The notes: generated by a model not told the origin, from the letters alone. Numbered from the stretch's first letter, positions 11,882 to 24,587 are shown. The stretch is 64,000 nucleotides of DNA from Zanthoxylum bungeanum (GCA_019454045.1 SKCR01036122.1:16605-80604), one strand, 5' to 3'. Made by a program: numbers and translations.

Positions 11882-13605
11882 ACCTCGACCTGTATGATTC
11901 AGCTAGTTTATCCGTGGTCGTCATAATTTACGAGTGGGTAAATTATGGACACAAAATTGGATTTTGTGACGGATATACCTGAATCTAGAGAGTCTCACTA
12001 ACAAAATATACTCGTAGAGCACTAGGGAAACTTTTATGAATAATTGTGATTATTTATAAATCGTTTAAACGTTAAACGAAAAATACATGCGCACGGGCCG
12101 AACCGTCATTTCCTAATTAATGTGTATTTGTATTTAATAGATGATATTATTAAATACACATTAATAAATTGTCGAATAAAGGTATTTGACATATATCATT
12201 AATATATGTATTTGAGATATTTAAAGTAAATATAATACTTATATTTGAGATATTGTATTTAATTAATTATTTAATTGTTAAATGATTAATATAATTAAAA
12301 TATAAATATCTCACCAAATGATAAAGTTAGGAAATGATTATAAGTGTTTATTGTTGACTTTATACTTAAAGGAAAAGGTTGTCAAATTGAATTTGACTTC
12401 CTTGGATATATGTTTTAATTGTTAAAATTGTAAATATCCATTTTCCTTTTTCTTTGGTATTTTCGGCCAACACCCTAAATAAATATAATTGTTATATTTT
12501 TGAGTTGCAATTGTTGACTTGGTTGAATAATTCATTAAAGTGTAATGATTTAGAAATGCAAGTTGACAAGTTGAACTTAAATGAAACAAATGAAAATATC
12601 TTGATATTTTCTCACCATCAATTTCGGCCAAGGCTAAATTTGTGGAGTATATATTATTTTGTTTCATCTTTTAGGGTTTAACAAGTTCATTTGAAACCGA
12701 AATAAACATAAAAGAGAGTTGAGAGCAAAGTTTGAAGGCTAAAGGGAAAATGCTTGAAAAAGCTTATTTTTGTAAGTCTTTCTTTAATGTCTTCAACATG
12801 AAATATATTTCTAACATGCTTAGCTTCATTTTGTGATGCTTTGATGTTATCTATACTCTTATAGTTTGTGTTTATATGGTTGTGAACTTGAATGAAAGTT
12901 TGATGCATGGAAGTAAGCTTGAAATGGTTTCAAAGCTTTACTTTTGATTTTTAGAAAATCAAGTTGCCATTCTAGAGTTGGTAAGCCACTCCTTGGTGAC
13001 CTAGAATTGTTATAGAGTTGTTTCAAAGTGGTGAGGCTAGATTGGTGAAGTATTGAATGGATTAAAGTGTTGGATTTTGTAAATTTGGTGAAATTGTGGA
13101 CAATTTGATGAAATTGAAAAATTAGGGTTCATAACCCACTCCAAATTTTGGGATTTTCATATATATGATGTATTATGGTATGAATATGATGCATGTAAAT
13201 TTTTGGGTTGATTGGATTTGATTTTGGCATGTTTTGAACAAAAGGGACCAAAATACAATTACTTGAAAATTTGGTGGTTGTCACGGCAATTAGAAAAAAA
13301 TTGGGGATTTGTGTTAAATCTGATTTTGATGCATTAGATGTGTTGAAAAACATTTTAGAAATGATTTAGAATCATCCAAAATTATATTTGATAATTTTTG
13401 GGCTAAAATAATCAATTTACAAAGTTTTGGGGCAATTCGGTAATTACCAAGAAATTTGATCTCTTGTGTAATTTTTCAGAATTTGATAATTGAATAATTA
13501 AATAAATAATTTTATTTAATTGATTCGAGAAAAATTTTGAAATCGGAAAATTTTGATTTTCCACTATTCCGCTGCGTTACCGATATTCCGCCTTAAACAC
13601 CATCA
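11882..13605 (+). repeat. B LTR1, right part
   Basis: Continues the sequence broken at 1998 and ends in CATCA at 13605. Together with 1121-1998 it gives an LTR of 2597 bp, compared with 2592 bp for LTR2. It is AT-rich, and several recurring 60-80 codon frames here have no recognisable product. Confidence 0.9.
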
Positions 13606-16600
13606 AAATGGTATTAGAGCAAGTACGATTCTGGACACCCCGATATGATTAGCCCTTTAAAATCGTGTGTTTGTTATTTTCTTTACTTGATACATGTATG
13701 CTTTCATTTATTTGATTAAATTTAAAGTGTATGACGATTTATGGAATATCTCCGCTTAATAAGGTTTTAAAGTAACTGGTACTTGGAATACTTGTTTCTT
13801 GGTCCGTCTTGTCAATACGGTTTATAAATATTTTTCCGTGACTACATCTGAGACTATGCCTCTGCTGTGAGGGTGTAGCCGATAGATATTTATTTATGCC
13901 GGATGTATATAAGATACTAGATAAATTCAAGCGAAAGCGGAATCCTGAACGTGCCCTAGCTGTCAGGGTTACGCAAGTAACTTGAGTTTATCATTGACGA
14001 GTTTAAACTTGGTACGTCTCCTTGTGGGCCTACCTTAGCAACGATAATGAGAAACGACCAGGACCGGAAACCCAGGAGTCACTAGTGAGTGATTGACAAT
14101 GAGTTGTCAACCTGTGAATATACGTAGGCGAGACCGTGCCTCTGCTGTGAGTTGAAATATATTCATAGGGTCCTCTTCACATTATGGAATTCGATTTAAT
14201 TATTGAATTCTCATTTTTCCGTTGGGGATTACGGTATTACGTAAAATAGTGGGAGGCACTGCTAAGTTTAAAAATTCCTTAACTTAGGCAGTGTGTATTA
14301 TTATGGAAATAGCCATGTTTGTTTTCCTTAATCTATATTAGATAGAATTAAACTTTTAATTCACTGCACAAATATTTTGATATGTTATCTTACTTGACTC
14401 TTGATTGCAGTTATTCTAGAATAGGTTCTAGATACTACTAGAATAGGATATTATTAGATTGGTCTAAACCATCGGGAACTATTGTTCCGATTTTCTTCAA
14501 AAATCAAGATGGTTAATGACTTAGTTTCTAAGTCATGATAGATAATCTAGATAGATATCCCTTTTAGGATATAATACTTTAGAGAGAATAGTTTCTTATG
14601 CAGTAAGAATTGACTTGAATTAGTTCATGTCTCGAGATTCTTGACTGGTATTAAGAAAGCCCCATTATGTATTTGTTTATCTTGTAATGACGTTTCTTAG
14701 CTTTAATGACCTTTAGAGGCAATGTGTCTGACATAATTTGCTAATCAATTATTTACAATTGTTGTGAATAGTTGAATGCAAATAGTAAAGCTAAAGAAAG
14801 GAGATGCGTATAGTTGTGTATAGAAAATATCGATTTTCACAATACTACAACTATATGTATTGGATACCAGATCTCCCATCTAGTTATTTAAAAATATTAG
14901 TTAACGATTGCTTTGATATTTGATATCGGAACTCACGACTATTGGATAGTTACTTGTTCTTTATAAACAATTGTTATATATTTTAAATATAACTAGTAGT
15001 GTCATTGACGTAGAGATAAACATTAAGAAAAATTATTCTGTAAAATAAATAATTTAGAACAGTGCTTTATGAGTTTAATCACTTAAGCATTAGATGCTTA
15101 TTCCATATGGTAAAAATGGTTTGATACAAGATCACACCACACATCCTTATCCATTTAATGAATATTGTATTCGTGAAGGTGATTAAGATCTCGTTTAACC
15201 AATGATTGTCATTGGACCACCAGATTTATTTAACTGATACATTGGATGTATGTAGTTTAATAAATAACAATTGCTTAAGGTAGTTTTCTTTATTTCGTAA
15301 CTTAGTTGATGAATTGTCATAACTTAGTTATGTGTTTCTGAAAGAACACATATTGAACGTCTTGAAATGATCAAGAACATTCAATCTGTTCTGATGAAAC
15401 ACAAATTGGACATTTTTGACTGGTTCAAAGATATTCAATCTGAAGTTTTTCAGAACTCTATCCTTAAAATTCATAACAAGTGTTTGAATTGTTTAAAGAT
15501 ATTTGATACGATCAAACATATGAATTTAAAGCAATTAGTTCTAAGATTATTAAGTGAATATGATTCTTATTCAATATTATTCTTTCACGATTCCATCTTG
15601 GTGTAATTGAGTAGTGGCAGCAATCGAATCTTATATGATTTGATTCGTTTGATATTGAATGTTACCGAATTAGTTTCAATACTCTTGGGGATATGCTCCA
15701 GTAACACTAGTTTATCTTTTTTTAATTTAGGTTCCAATAATTTCTACAGTTACATATATGATATGTATAGGTAGAAATTTTGAATCTTGAAAATTTTGAG
15801 ATTTGAATATTTCTTTTATATAATGGAAATTACTTACGCCTTGGAGGTATAAGTAAAAGTTTATCGTTTATTCTGTTAATAGAATATTGTATTCTATTTG
15901 ATTAGAATATCTTTCCTACGATCCTAAGTAATAAAATCGTTTTATCACTTGGTGTGTAACATCAGATGTTAACAATTGTAGAAAATACTTGACTTATTGA
16001 AGTCAAATGTGAGAATGATAAACTATAATGGAACTACGTAATTAATAAGATGAAACAACCCTTATACATCTTCTATATAAGTTTAATATGATATCAGAAT
16101 CATTTACGAGTATTTGATACTTAATGATTCTGTTGTTTTCTTACCGAAGAAAATTATCCTATAACTTATAATGGAAGCGATATTTGATATCGATTCTGGA
16201 AGTTCACCATTGAACCATAGATCTAAGATTGTTCATAGCCTACTACGATTACGCTTTCATTATGAATTAGTTCATGATATGTGCTAATTGTTTGCGCAGC
16301 GAAAACAGTGTGAGCTTATTAAAGGTTTGACCTTTAAAGTATGACAATGAGAAAAGTTATACTCAGCAATCTATTATAGATTCTGAGGAAACTTGTCTCT
16401 AGTCATACTAATTGAACAATTAAAGATATATTGGTTAATGTTGATATTAAACTGTACATTTTAGCAAAAGAATGCAAAGTGGCGTTTTTTAATGACTTAT
16501 TCAGATAATAGATCAGTTGTGATTTCTTCATTTAAAGAGTTCGTTCTGGAATGGCTCTAGAGTTTGTGTTCTGTTGAGATTGCAGTTTAGTGTGCTAGCT

Positions 16601-16687
16601 TATAGAGCCTATTGTAGACTCATATAAGTCTTCCGGAAATATGTGTTCTCTGTTTTTGATATCGTCAGATTGTCTGATCTTATCAAA
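13606..16687 (+). pseudogene. B internal 1, left part, with PBS at 13609-13620; heavily decayed copia
   Basis: Begins with the PBS TGGTATTAGAGC (one mismatch to the Met-initiator-type copia PBS). No Gag or integrase domain can be read. The longest plus-strand frame (15367-15606, 79 codons, starting MIKNIQSVLMKHK) has no recognised domain and carries a stop in the second B unit. The copia assignment comes from the PBS, the polypurine tract and the RNase H tail found in the continuation at 30308-31400. The sequence is broken at 16687 by element C, whose TSD is tcaaa (16683-16687). Confidence 0.7.
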
Positions 16688-17077
16688 TGATGAGTGGTAA
16701 ATCTATCACTATTTCCCACTCATTTAACCTAATATTTTGTATAGTTTCTTGAGTTTTGTGAATATTTTGATATGTTTTGTGTTATTTTGTAGATAAATAA
16801 AGGTTCAGGACACTCTGGAGGTGATTTGGGCCAAAATAGTGAAAATTAGACGAAAATTACATTTTGGTAATTTACCGCTTCGCGACGCCAAGACCTTCAG
16901 CGTCGCGACGCCTAACATGCACCGAACAGTGCTAACGTGCGCCGGGTCCAAAAATCAGAATCTGAGAAAATTTGACTTTGCTAACGTGCGCCGTGCCACG
17001 CATCACCATCACAGCCGATCTGCTAACATGCGCCGTGCCACGTCACCGCCACGTCATCATCAGCCAATCACAGCGTG

Positions 17078-17374
17078 CCACGTGTCGTAATTCTATGGTG
17101 CCGACAGTCAAATTTCCATGTGTCGCCACGTCAGCATCAATCATTGACTCTCTTATCAGTATCTGACACGTGGCAGATAAGAATCTGAGCCAACCAATCA
17201 GAAGCCACCACGTGTCACAATAATTGAACTCCTACCACCTTGCCACGTGTCACCTTATCACCTTATCCAGAATCTGAAACCGACGAACCAGAAGACGCCC
17301 ATTGACCAAACTGGCGTAGCGATGGGAAAGGCCTTGGCGTCGCGACGACGGACCCCTACTGACGCCTATAAATA
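17078..17374 (+). promoter_or_regulatory. C LTR1 promoter: four CACGTG sites and TATA box
   Basis: CCACGTGTC at 17078, 17208 and 17243 and its reverse GACACGTGG at 17165 contain the G-box CACGTG and the ACGTGTC core typical of plant ABA-responsive elements. TATAAATA lies at 17367-17374, giving a conventional U3 layout with the transcription start expected about 30 bases downstream. bZIP/bHLH binding is inferred from the motif only. Confidence 0.7.
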
Positions 17375-17660
17375 GAGCTCGAAATTCCAGTTTCACTTGT
17401 ACCATTCTCTCTCACTTCTTTGACGTAAAGAGGGAGTTTCTCTCTCTAGTTTCTTTTAGTTTTTAGTTTTGTAAATAATTTTAATTACGTTTTGTAATAA
17501 TAGTAATTTAATTTCTTACTTTTTTTACAGTTTTTACTATTCACCATGAGGAGGTAACTTCCCCAGCTATGGTGAAAGATAATTCTTTTACTGTTACTAT
17601 TTAGATTAATCTCCCTTAAAAATAATATATTCACTATTTAAAATATTGACTTAAAAATGA

Positions 17661-17856
17661 TACCGCCATATTGGTCGGTGTGGTAAATCATTTTAATCTG
17701 GTTTAAACCTGACTAATCAAGGATACCGCCAGATTGGTCGGTTGGTAATTAAATTTTCTTACCGCCTATATGGCAGGTTTATTTTGGTTCCGCCTTTATG
17801 GCTGGTTGGACTTAATTTGACTTAATCAGGTTACCGCCTATATGGCTGGTTGGTAA
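17661..17856 (+). repeat. Five imperfect repeats TACCGCC...GGTTGGTA in C LTR1
   Basis: Units such as TACCGCCTATATGGCTGGTT recur five times. The inner GCC-TATAT-GGC is a short inverted repeat that could fold in the transcript, which it should lie in because it is downstream of the TATA box. Equivalent sets are at 23448-23645 and 29214-29395; the last unit is partly deleted in LTR3. Confidence 0.85.
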
Positions 17857-18779
17857 AATAATCACAAGTTAATATATTATATTAAGGGAGATATCTAAAT
17901 AGTAAATAGTAAAAGTTGATCCTTTTACCTTAGCATTTTATTTTATTTTACTTTTCAGCTTTTACTTTATGTCTTTTACTTTTCAGCATTTTTACTTTAT
18001 GTCTTTTACTTTTAAGTTTTTACTAGCCCTAGTTATGTGTTAGTTATTTGGGGTTGCGATGAATTCTAATATCACCGGTTTATAAGGGGTTATTTTATAG
18101 TTTGGGTAATTTAAAGGTTTACTTATTAAGTCTTAAGCTTAATGCTTCTTGTTGTCTGATCATCAATGAGATTGATCTGGTAAATCTAAAATGAACTAGA
18201 CATAGGGATTTTAGGTTTCAGCCTTAGACTTAATAGCCAACGATCTTCATTGAGGATAGATAACCCTTTAATAGATTTCCTTACAGGATAGACATATACA
18301 TGTCGGGCGGGGGTAGCCATAATTGGAACTCAAACTTAATGAATCCAGATAATTTGGTAGACATAGACATATGGTTCAATTGGGTTAAACTGGGTATTTA
18401 CGTCTGACCATCGACATAGGCTTTTGCATAATTTCGTGTTCCAGGTTAGTAAACCGATTTATTACACAAACATAAAATAATCACTTCATCTTTTAAAAGA
18501 TATTAGAATGATTCACAACTCTAGATCTTTGTGTCTTTTGTTATTTTCCTTAGTATTTTCTTTTGTCTTTTTATTTATTCATTTATTTAGCAAATCTACA
18601 ATCAACCAAATCAATCAAGCAATCATTCTCTTCTCCCTCAATTAGATATATGTAAATAAATAGATTCAACAATTAATAACAAGAGTAGGAATTAAGTCCT
18701 CGTGGGATTGATATTTTTATACTAATTGAACGATACGTGCGCTTGCATTATATGTGTGTGTTTACGCCGGTCAAGTTTT

Positions 18780-18796
18780 TGGCACCGTACTGGGGA
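18780..18796 (+). promoter_or_regulatory. C unit 1 PBS (degenerate, tRNA-Asp type)
   Basis: TGGCACCGTACTGGGGA, seven bases after the LTR end. It is a mutated form of the better preserved site at 24570-24587. The GTTTTTGGCGCC context is characteristic of Athila-lineage elements. Confidence 0.8.
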
Positions 18797-18911
18797 CTTA
18801 TTTTTCTTGAGTTATTAATTTTGAAGCTATCTAATTTACTTGTATCTAATTTTCTTCATTTTTATTATTAGTAATTTTTATTTCTTTCTTTTATTTTCAG
18901 ATGATTGAAAA

Positions 18912-20197
18912 ATGGAACATTATTGGGAGATTGAGAGATCACGAGCTTTACTAGAAGATACACCCCAAATCTGGGAGCAACAGTCCGGTTTTCTGAGGCC
19001 TGTTGTCCAGCCCAACAACTATCACTGGATGCCAGAACCAAGCAATACCACATTTTCTCAACAAGACGCAATGGGGAGATGTGACATATGTAATGGTAAC
19101 CACCCTAGAGATTATTGCGAATACAACTACCATCCAGGGTGGCAGAGCTATTAAGATCCTTCATGGTATGACGAACCATCACATTTCACAGAACCACATT
19201 TTCCATCTTATCCACCACCCACCTACAATGATCTTCATCAACAATCAGAAGAAGATCAGATGATTGACATGTTCAAAGATGTGTTCAAGAAACGAGATGA
19301 AAAGATGGATACAATGCTTGAAACATTCCAGAATCAACTCGAAAGTATTCAGAGACAATCATAATCCATTCAGAGGATGACAGATCAAGTGAGACAATTA
19401 ACAGAAAACCAGAGCTACATACCTCAAGGACCATTTTCAGATGACACTGATGAAGCCTTCGAGTACCAAGCATTTCACAATGACACTTTAGAAAATGAGG
19501 AGGCTGAGTAGTATCAGGAATCTGAGGTATCAGTTCGGGAACCCAAACCAGCGAAGTCTCAATTTGATTTTTATGATTAAGATTCTGACGAGGATGAAGC
19601 TGAGCTGTTAGTACCAATTGCACCAACAAATGAGGATGAAACTTTTGAGCCTCAAAATGAAGATCTTGTAGAATGCTTTGCACAAATGTTTGAAGAAGAT
19701 CTATCTGAGCCAATCACATCAGCCTCAGAAGATGAAGACCTAATGTCAGACACATCTTTACATCCTCACGTTGATACTTATGGAGCATGCATTTAACAAA
19801 TGACAGATAAAGAACTGAACGAGGAAATTTTAAAATTCATCTGTGAAAAAAATATGGAGCAAGAAGCAGAGCAAATGGAGGAGCAAATATCTGAACTTAT
19901 TAAAGATCCAGAGCATTCAGAAGAAACATCATTGTTTTGGGGAGTACAAATCAAAGATATCACCCAGAAGCTTGACAGAATGGAACTTCCATTCAAGGTC
20001 AAGCACCATACGAGACCTCCTGATTTTATTTCTTACTTTTAAGGAACCACTGTAGCAACAAAGGTTAAAAAGGTGGCATGAGCACGAAATAAGACAAAAG
20101 TCTTTTTGCCCCATTACCGTTGGAAGAGACCCTTCAAAAGCAACGCTCACAGATTGTCTTTAATTGGACATCCAAACCGACGCTGAAACCTCCTTAA
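18912..20197 (+). pseudogene. C unit 1 Gag C-terminal-like protein, broken by stops
   Basis: From the ATG at 18912 one frame can be followed for about 430 codons to a TAA at 20195, with about six in-frame stops, mostly of CAG/CAA-to-TAG/TAA type. Near residue 57 is a zinc knuckle CDICNGNHPRDYC (C-X2-C-X3-H-X4-C), the spacing seen in Athila Gag. A predicted coiled coil follows (KRDEKMDTMLETFQNQLES), then VRQLTENQSYIPQGPF, which resembles the GQL...PQG segment after the Athila Gag zinc knuckle, and then a long acidic region rich in Glu and Asp. The N-terminal capsid part and all Pol domains are missing. A pyrimidine-rich TTTATTTTCAG just before the ATG could be a splice acceptor. Confidence 0.7.
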
Positions 20198-20728
20198 CAG
20201 ATGGATTTCAGTCAAGTCTGGCTGAAGACGAACAATTTAGCGCTAGCAGGGAGGCAACCCATGCAATTTGTTGTAATTTCTATTCTTATATTTTATGTAT
20301 ACATGTTGTAGAGTTTTTAATTTTATGTGTTATTTTTGTAGGGAAAAGCTCAATGAAAGCATAAGACAGAAGGAATGGTGTTTGGCAATCACAAAGGAAA
20401 GAGCTAATTCAATTGTGATGGCTGAGTAAAGAATTAATTCTTGAGACGCATCATTATGAATTTATACTAAGCTAATGGCGTATTGCGTACACAATTCCGT
20501 TGCCTTAATAATTGATTTGATATGCTTTTCTGTTTTTATTTCCTTTATTTTCGCCGACAAGATCTAAACTTTTTAATTTTTTCACGATTTATTTTAACGT
20601 TCATCTAATAATTGTCATTTGGCAGGTACTAGTGTTACTATTACTCACCCATTTTCAGGTTCTATAAATTCACCTCTACTTTTCTTTCTTCAACACATTC
20701 AGATATACATTCAAATAAGAGAAAGAAA
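20198..20728 (+). other. C unit 1 spacer between Gag frame and LOG
   Basis: Non-coding, T-rich. GGGAGGCAACCCATG at about 20250 is a sequence I associate with the region downstream of the ORFs in Athila elements. Intron-like acceptor ends (TTTTTGTAG, TTTGGCAG) occur upstream of the LOG start. TATAAATTC at about 20663 lies some 65 bases before the LOG ATG. The last stretch is probably LOG 5' UTR, but where host-derived sequence begins cannot be fixed here. Confidence 0.5.
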
Positions 20729-21380
20729 ATGGAAGCAACATCACAGCAGCGAGTCAAATGAATTTGTGTTTTCTGTGGATCCAATTCTGGTAATAATCCA
20801 GAATTCATTGAGGCTGCAAAGGAATTGGGGAGAGTCATAGCAGAGAAAAATATGCACCTAGTATATGGCGGTGGCAATCTTTGAATGATGGGAATCATTT
20901 CAAAAGCCGTTCAGGAAGGTGGAGGTCATGTTTGGGAATCATTCCAAAACCTTTGGCAGACGAACAATTAATTGGACCAACAAATGGAGATGAACGAATT
21001 GTATCAGGTATGTCTGAATAAATCCATGAAATGATCAATATTGCGGATGTGTTTATTGCATTACCAGGTGGGCTTGGAACGTTTGAAGAAATGTTCACAG
21101 TACCATCATGGGCGCACTTAAACATTCATCAGAAGCCATTGGGTTACTTAACATTGAGCATTTCTTCGATTTTCTGTTTGTATTTCTTGCCGAAGCCAAA
21201 AGACATAAGTTCATCACAAATCTGTTCAAGATATTTTCCTGACTGCTACAAAAGGCCGAAGAATTAATTGACCAAATCCTAGCCTTTGAACCAAAACTCG
21301 ACCCCATTCTTTCCAAGTTGAACTGGTCAGATAGCGATCGTGGTAAGAAGCGTAAATTGGACATAGATCTTAATCGGTAT
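20729..21380 (+). pseudogene. LOG: LOG-like cytokinin riboside 5'-monophosphate phosphoribohydrolase, captured copy 1 (broken)
   Basis: LOG enzymes release active free-base cytokinin from the nucleotide in the cytosol. The copy starts MEATSQQRVK at 20729 and then has a TGA at codon 11, where LOG proteins have Arg before ICVFCGSNSG. The order then follows the family: EFIEAAKELGRVIAEKNM, LVYGGGNL, GDERIVSGMSE, and the catalytic signature PGGLGTFEE (21065-21091), which is intact. Further lesions are a GGA-to-TGA stop after GGGNL, a 1-bp loss in the HVLGIIPK segment, a CAA-to-TAA stop after GMSE and several 1-bp shifts after QKP. Expected length is about 217 residues, normal for LOG. No introns interrupt it, although plant LOG genes normally have several, so it looks like a retro-copied mRNA. 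Its position inside the LTRs, repeated at 26523, shows capture by element C. Confidence 0.9.
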
Positions 21381-22396
21381 TTTTTCTATATTTCAGCTAA
21401 CCAAGTACTACCTTCTAAACTCTTCTTTTACTGTTTAAGACATTGGGGACAATGTCTCATTTAGGCTTGGGGGAGGGAATTAGTTGATCAGTACCTTGTT
21501 TTTAGTTTGTGTTTTGATTTTATTTTTAGTCCAAAATTTTTCGAAAAATACAAAAAAAATTGAAAATTTTTAAAAATTATAAAAATATTTTGTGATTTTG
21601 TGTTTTTATTTTGACTAAAAAGGTGAAATTGGTAAGAGATAGCTGAGTAAGGAGTTTCCACTCATGAGACGTATCTCAAACCTATTTCGGAACAAGTTAA
21701 TTTTTGTTTATTTCATTTTAATTATTTAATTTGTGAATTCTCCATAAAACTGACTAAAATGGATCTTCATATGATCATGTGACAGCTATTTGTCAACATA
21801 CATAGTAACATACAGACATGAGCTATAATCGAAAAGTTAGGAAGCATCTCAAAAAGTAATGGAGTAAAAAAAAAAATCAGAAAAATCAGAAAAATTATTC
21901 TATTGCTACAAAAAGGTGTGAAATCTGATAGAACTTTAGGACAAAAATATTACTCTCTTATCAACTGCACTTGTGACTGTTGTGGGAAAAAATGAGTTGT
22001 TTAATATTTTGTGGGCTGTGTATATGGAGAATGGAAAATATAATCGGAGAATTTACTTATTCGGAATTTAGAAAGAAAGAAACAAAACAACTAGTAACTT
22101 GGAGTAGAAGTTTCACTTAATTAGTCACTAACTTCTTTATTCTCTTTTCGCTTTTCTTTTTGCTTTTGTGGCATTAGTTTCACTATCTTTTTACTTTTGT
22201 AAAATGTTTGTGGGTATCATTGCTATAAACCTTCACGAGACTACAACTCGTCCACTATGGACACTAGGGGTTTAAAGGCTTGTTGCATACGCTAAATGCA
22301 ACCATGATCCCTATGAAAGTGGCATAGTTTAAATTTGTTTATGCTATTTTATTTGTGTTTTGCTCGAGGACTAGCAAAATGTTAGGTTTGGGGGTG
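21381..22396 (+). other. C unit 1 3' untranslated region and polypurine tract
   Basis: GACATTGGGGACAATGTCTC followed by ATTTAGGCTTGGGGGAGGG (about 21439-21477) and the closing CTCGAGGACTAGCAAAATG plus GGTTTGGGGGTG (to 22396) match sequence habits of the Athila 3' end. The final G-run is the polypurine tract. No coding frame is apparent. Confidence 0.7.
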
Positions 22397-24564
22397 TGAT
22401 GTGGTAAATCTATCATTATTTCCCACTCATTAACCTAATATTTTGTATAGTTTCTTGAGTTTGTGAATATTTTGATACGTTTGTGTTATTTTGTAGATAA
22501 ATAAGTTTCAGGACACTCTGGAGATGATTTGGGCCAAAACAGTGAAAATTGGATGAAAATGGCATTTTGGTAATTTGCCGCGTCGCGACGCCTAACATGC
22601 ACGAACAGTGCTAACGTGCGCCGGGTCCACAAATCAGAATCTGAGAAAGTTTGACTTTGCTAACGTGCGCCGTGCCACGTGTCACCATCACTGCCGATCT
22701 GCTAACATGCGACATGCCACGTGTCATCATCCTACGGTGCCGACAGTCGCCATCGCCACATGTCGCCACGTGTCACTCCACGTGTCTGCCATGTTATCAT
22801 CCACATCATCAATTGACCGAGTCAACATGCCACCTCACCGCCACGTAATCATCAGCCAATCACAGCGTGCCACATGTCGTAATTCTATGGTGCCGACAGT
22901 CAAATTTCCATGTGTCCACGTCAGCATCAATCATTGACTCTCTTATCAGTATCTGACACGTGGCGGATAAGAATCTGAGCCAACCAATCAGAAGCCACCA
23001 CATGTCACAATAATTGAACTTCAACCACCTTGCCACGTGTCACCTTATCACCTTATCCAGAATCTGAAACCGACGAACCAGAAGACGCCACATCGACCAA
23101 ACTGGCGTAGCGATGCCAAAGGCCTTGGCGTCACGACGCCGGACCCCTACTGACGCCTATAAATAGAGCTCGAAATTCCAGTTTCACTTGTACCATTCTT
23201 TCTCACTTCTTTGATGTAAAGAGGGAGTTTCTCTCTCTAGTTTCTTTTAGTTTTTAGTTTTGTAAATAATTTTAATTACGTTTTGTAATAATAGAAATTT
23301 ACTTTCTTACTTTTTTACAGTTTTTACTATTCACCATGAGGAGGTAACTTCCCCAGCTATGGTGAAAGATAATTCTTTTACTGTTACTATTAGATTAATC
23401 TCCCTTAAAAATAATATATTCACTATTTAAAATATTGACTTAAAAAGGATACCGCCATATTGGTCGGTTGGTAAATCATTTTAATCTGGTTTAAACCTGA
23501 CTAATCAAGGATACCGCCAGATTGGTCGGTTGGTAACTAAATTTTCTTACCGCCTATATGGCAGGTTTATTTTGGTTCCGCCTTTATGGCTGGTTGGACT
23601 TAATTTGACTTAATCAGGTTACCGCCTATATGGCTGGTTGGTAAAATAATCACAAGTTAATATATTATATTAAGGGAGATATCTAAATAGTAAATAGTAA
23701 AAGTTGATCCTTTTACCTTAGCATTTTTTATTTTATTTTAATTTTCAGCTTTTACTTTATGTCTTTTACTTTTCAGCATTTTTACTTTATGTCTTTTACT
23801 TTTAAGTTTTTACTAGCCCTAGTTATGTGTTAGTTATCTGGGGTTGCGATGAATTCTAATATCACCGGTTTATAAGAGGTTATTTTATAGTTTGGGTAAT
23901 TTAAACGTTTACTTATTAAGTCTTAAGCTTAATGCTTCTTGTTGTCTGATCACCAATAAGATTGATCTGGTAAATCTAAAATGAACTAGACATAGGGATT
24001 TTAGGTTTCAGCCTTAGACTTAATAGCCCACTATCTTCATTGAGGATAGATAACCCTTTAATAGATTTCCTTACAGGATAGACATATACCTGTCGGGGGG
24101 GTAGCCATAATTGGAACTCAAACTTAATGAATCCAGATAATTTGGTTGACATAGACATATGGTTCAATTGGGTTAAACTGGGTATTTGCGTCTGACCATC
24201 GACATAGGCTTTTGCATAATTTCGTGTTCCAGGTTAGTAAACCGATTTATTACACAAACATAAAAAAATCACTTCATCTTTTAAAAGATATTAGAATGAT
24301 TCACAACCCTAGATCTTTGTGTGTCTTTTGTTATTTTCCTTAGTATTTTCTTTGTCTTTTTATTTATTATTTATTTATTTAGCAAATCTACAATCAACCA
24401 AATCAATCAAGCAATCATTCTCTTCTCCCTCAATTAGATATATGTAAATAAATAGATTCAACAATTAATAACAACAGTAGGAATTAAGTCATCGTGGGAT
24501 CGATATTTTTATACTACCTGAACGATACGTGCGTTGTGTTATATGTGTGTGTTTACGCCGGTCA
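22397..24564 (+). repeat. C LTR2 (middle LTR)
   Basis: 2168 bp. It starts TGATGTGG (two bases short of the LTR1 start) and ends ACGCCGGTCA. It serves as 3' LTR of unit 1 and 5' LTR of unit 2. It holds about 80 bp of G-box-containing sequence that LTR1 has lost (around 22717-22815). Confidence 0.95.
22675..23165 (+). promoter_or_regulatory. C LTR2 promoter: six CACGTG sites and TATA box
   Basis: CCACGTGTC at 22675, 22717, 22766, 22778 and 23033, and GACACGTGG at 22955. TATAAATA is at 23158-23165. Some neighbouring CACATGTC sequences look like CpG-decayed versions of the same motif. Confidence 0.7.
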
Positions 24565-24569
24565 GTTTT

Positions 24570-24587
24570 TGGCGCCATTGCTGGGGA
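24570..24587 (+). promoter_or_regulatory. C unit 2 PBS (tRNA-Asp type)
   Basis: TGGCGCCATTGCTGGGGA, close to the Asp-type PBS reported for Athila/Calypso-like elements, set six bases after the LTR end. Confidence 0.85.

Larger units (their letters stand above)
16688..18773 (+). repeat. C LTR1
   Basis: 2086 bp, begins TGATGAGTGGTAAATC and ends ACGCCGGTCA. It contains the promoter block (17078-17374), GTCGCGAC palindromes near 16876-16911, and five CCGCC-type repeats (17661-17856). Confidence 0.95.

Noticed and set aside
16688..18773. Hammerhead ribozyme (retrozyme-like LTR) suggested by TGATGAG at the LTR start
   Set aside because: The required CTGATGAG and downstream CGAAAC core elements are not present in a foldable arrangement, and the LTR is far longer than those of retrozymes.
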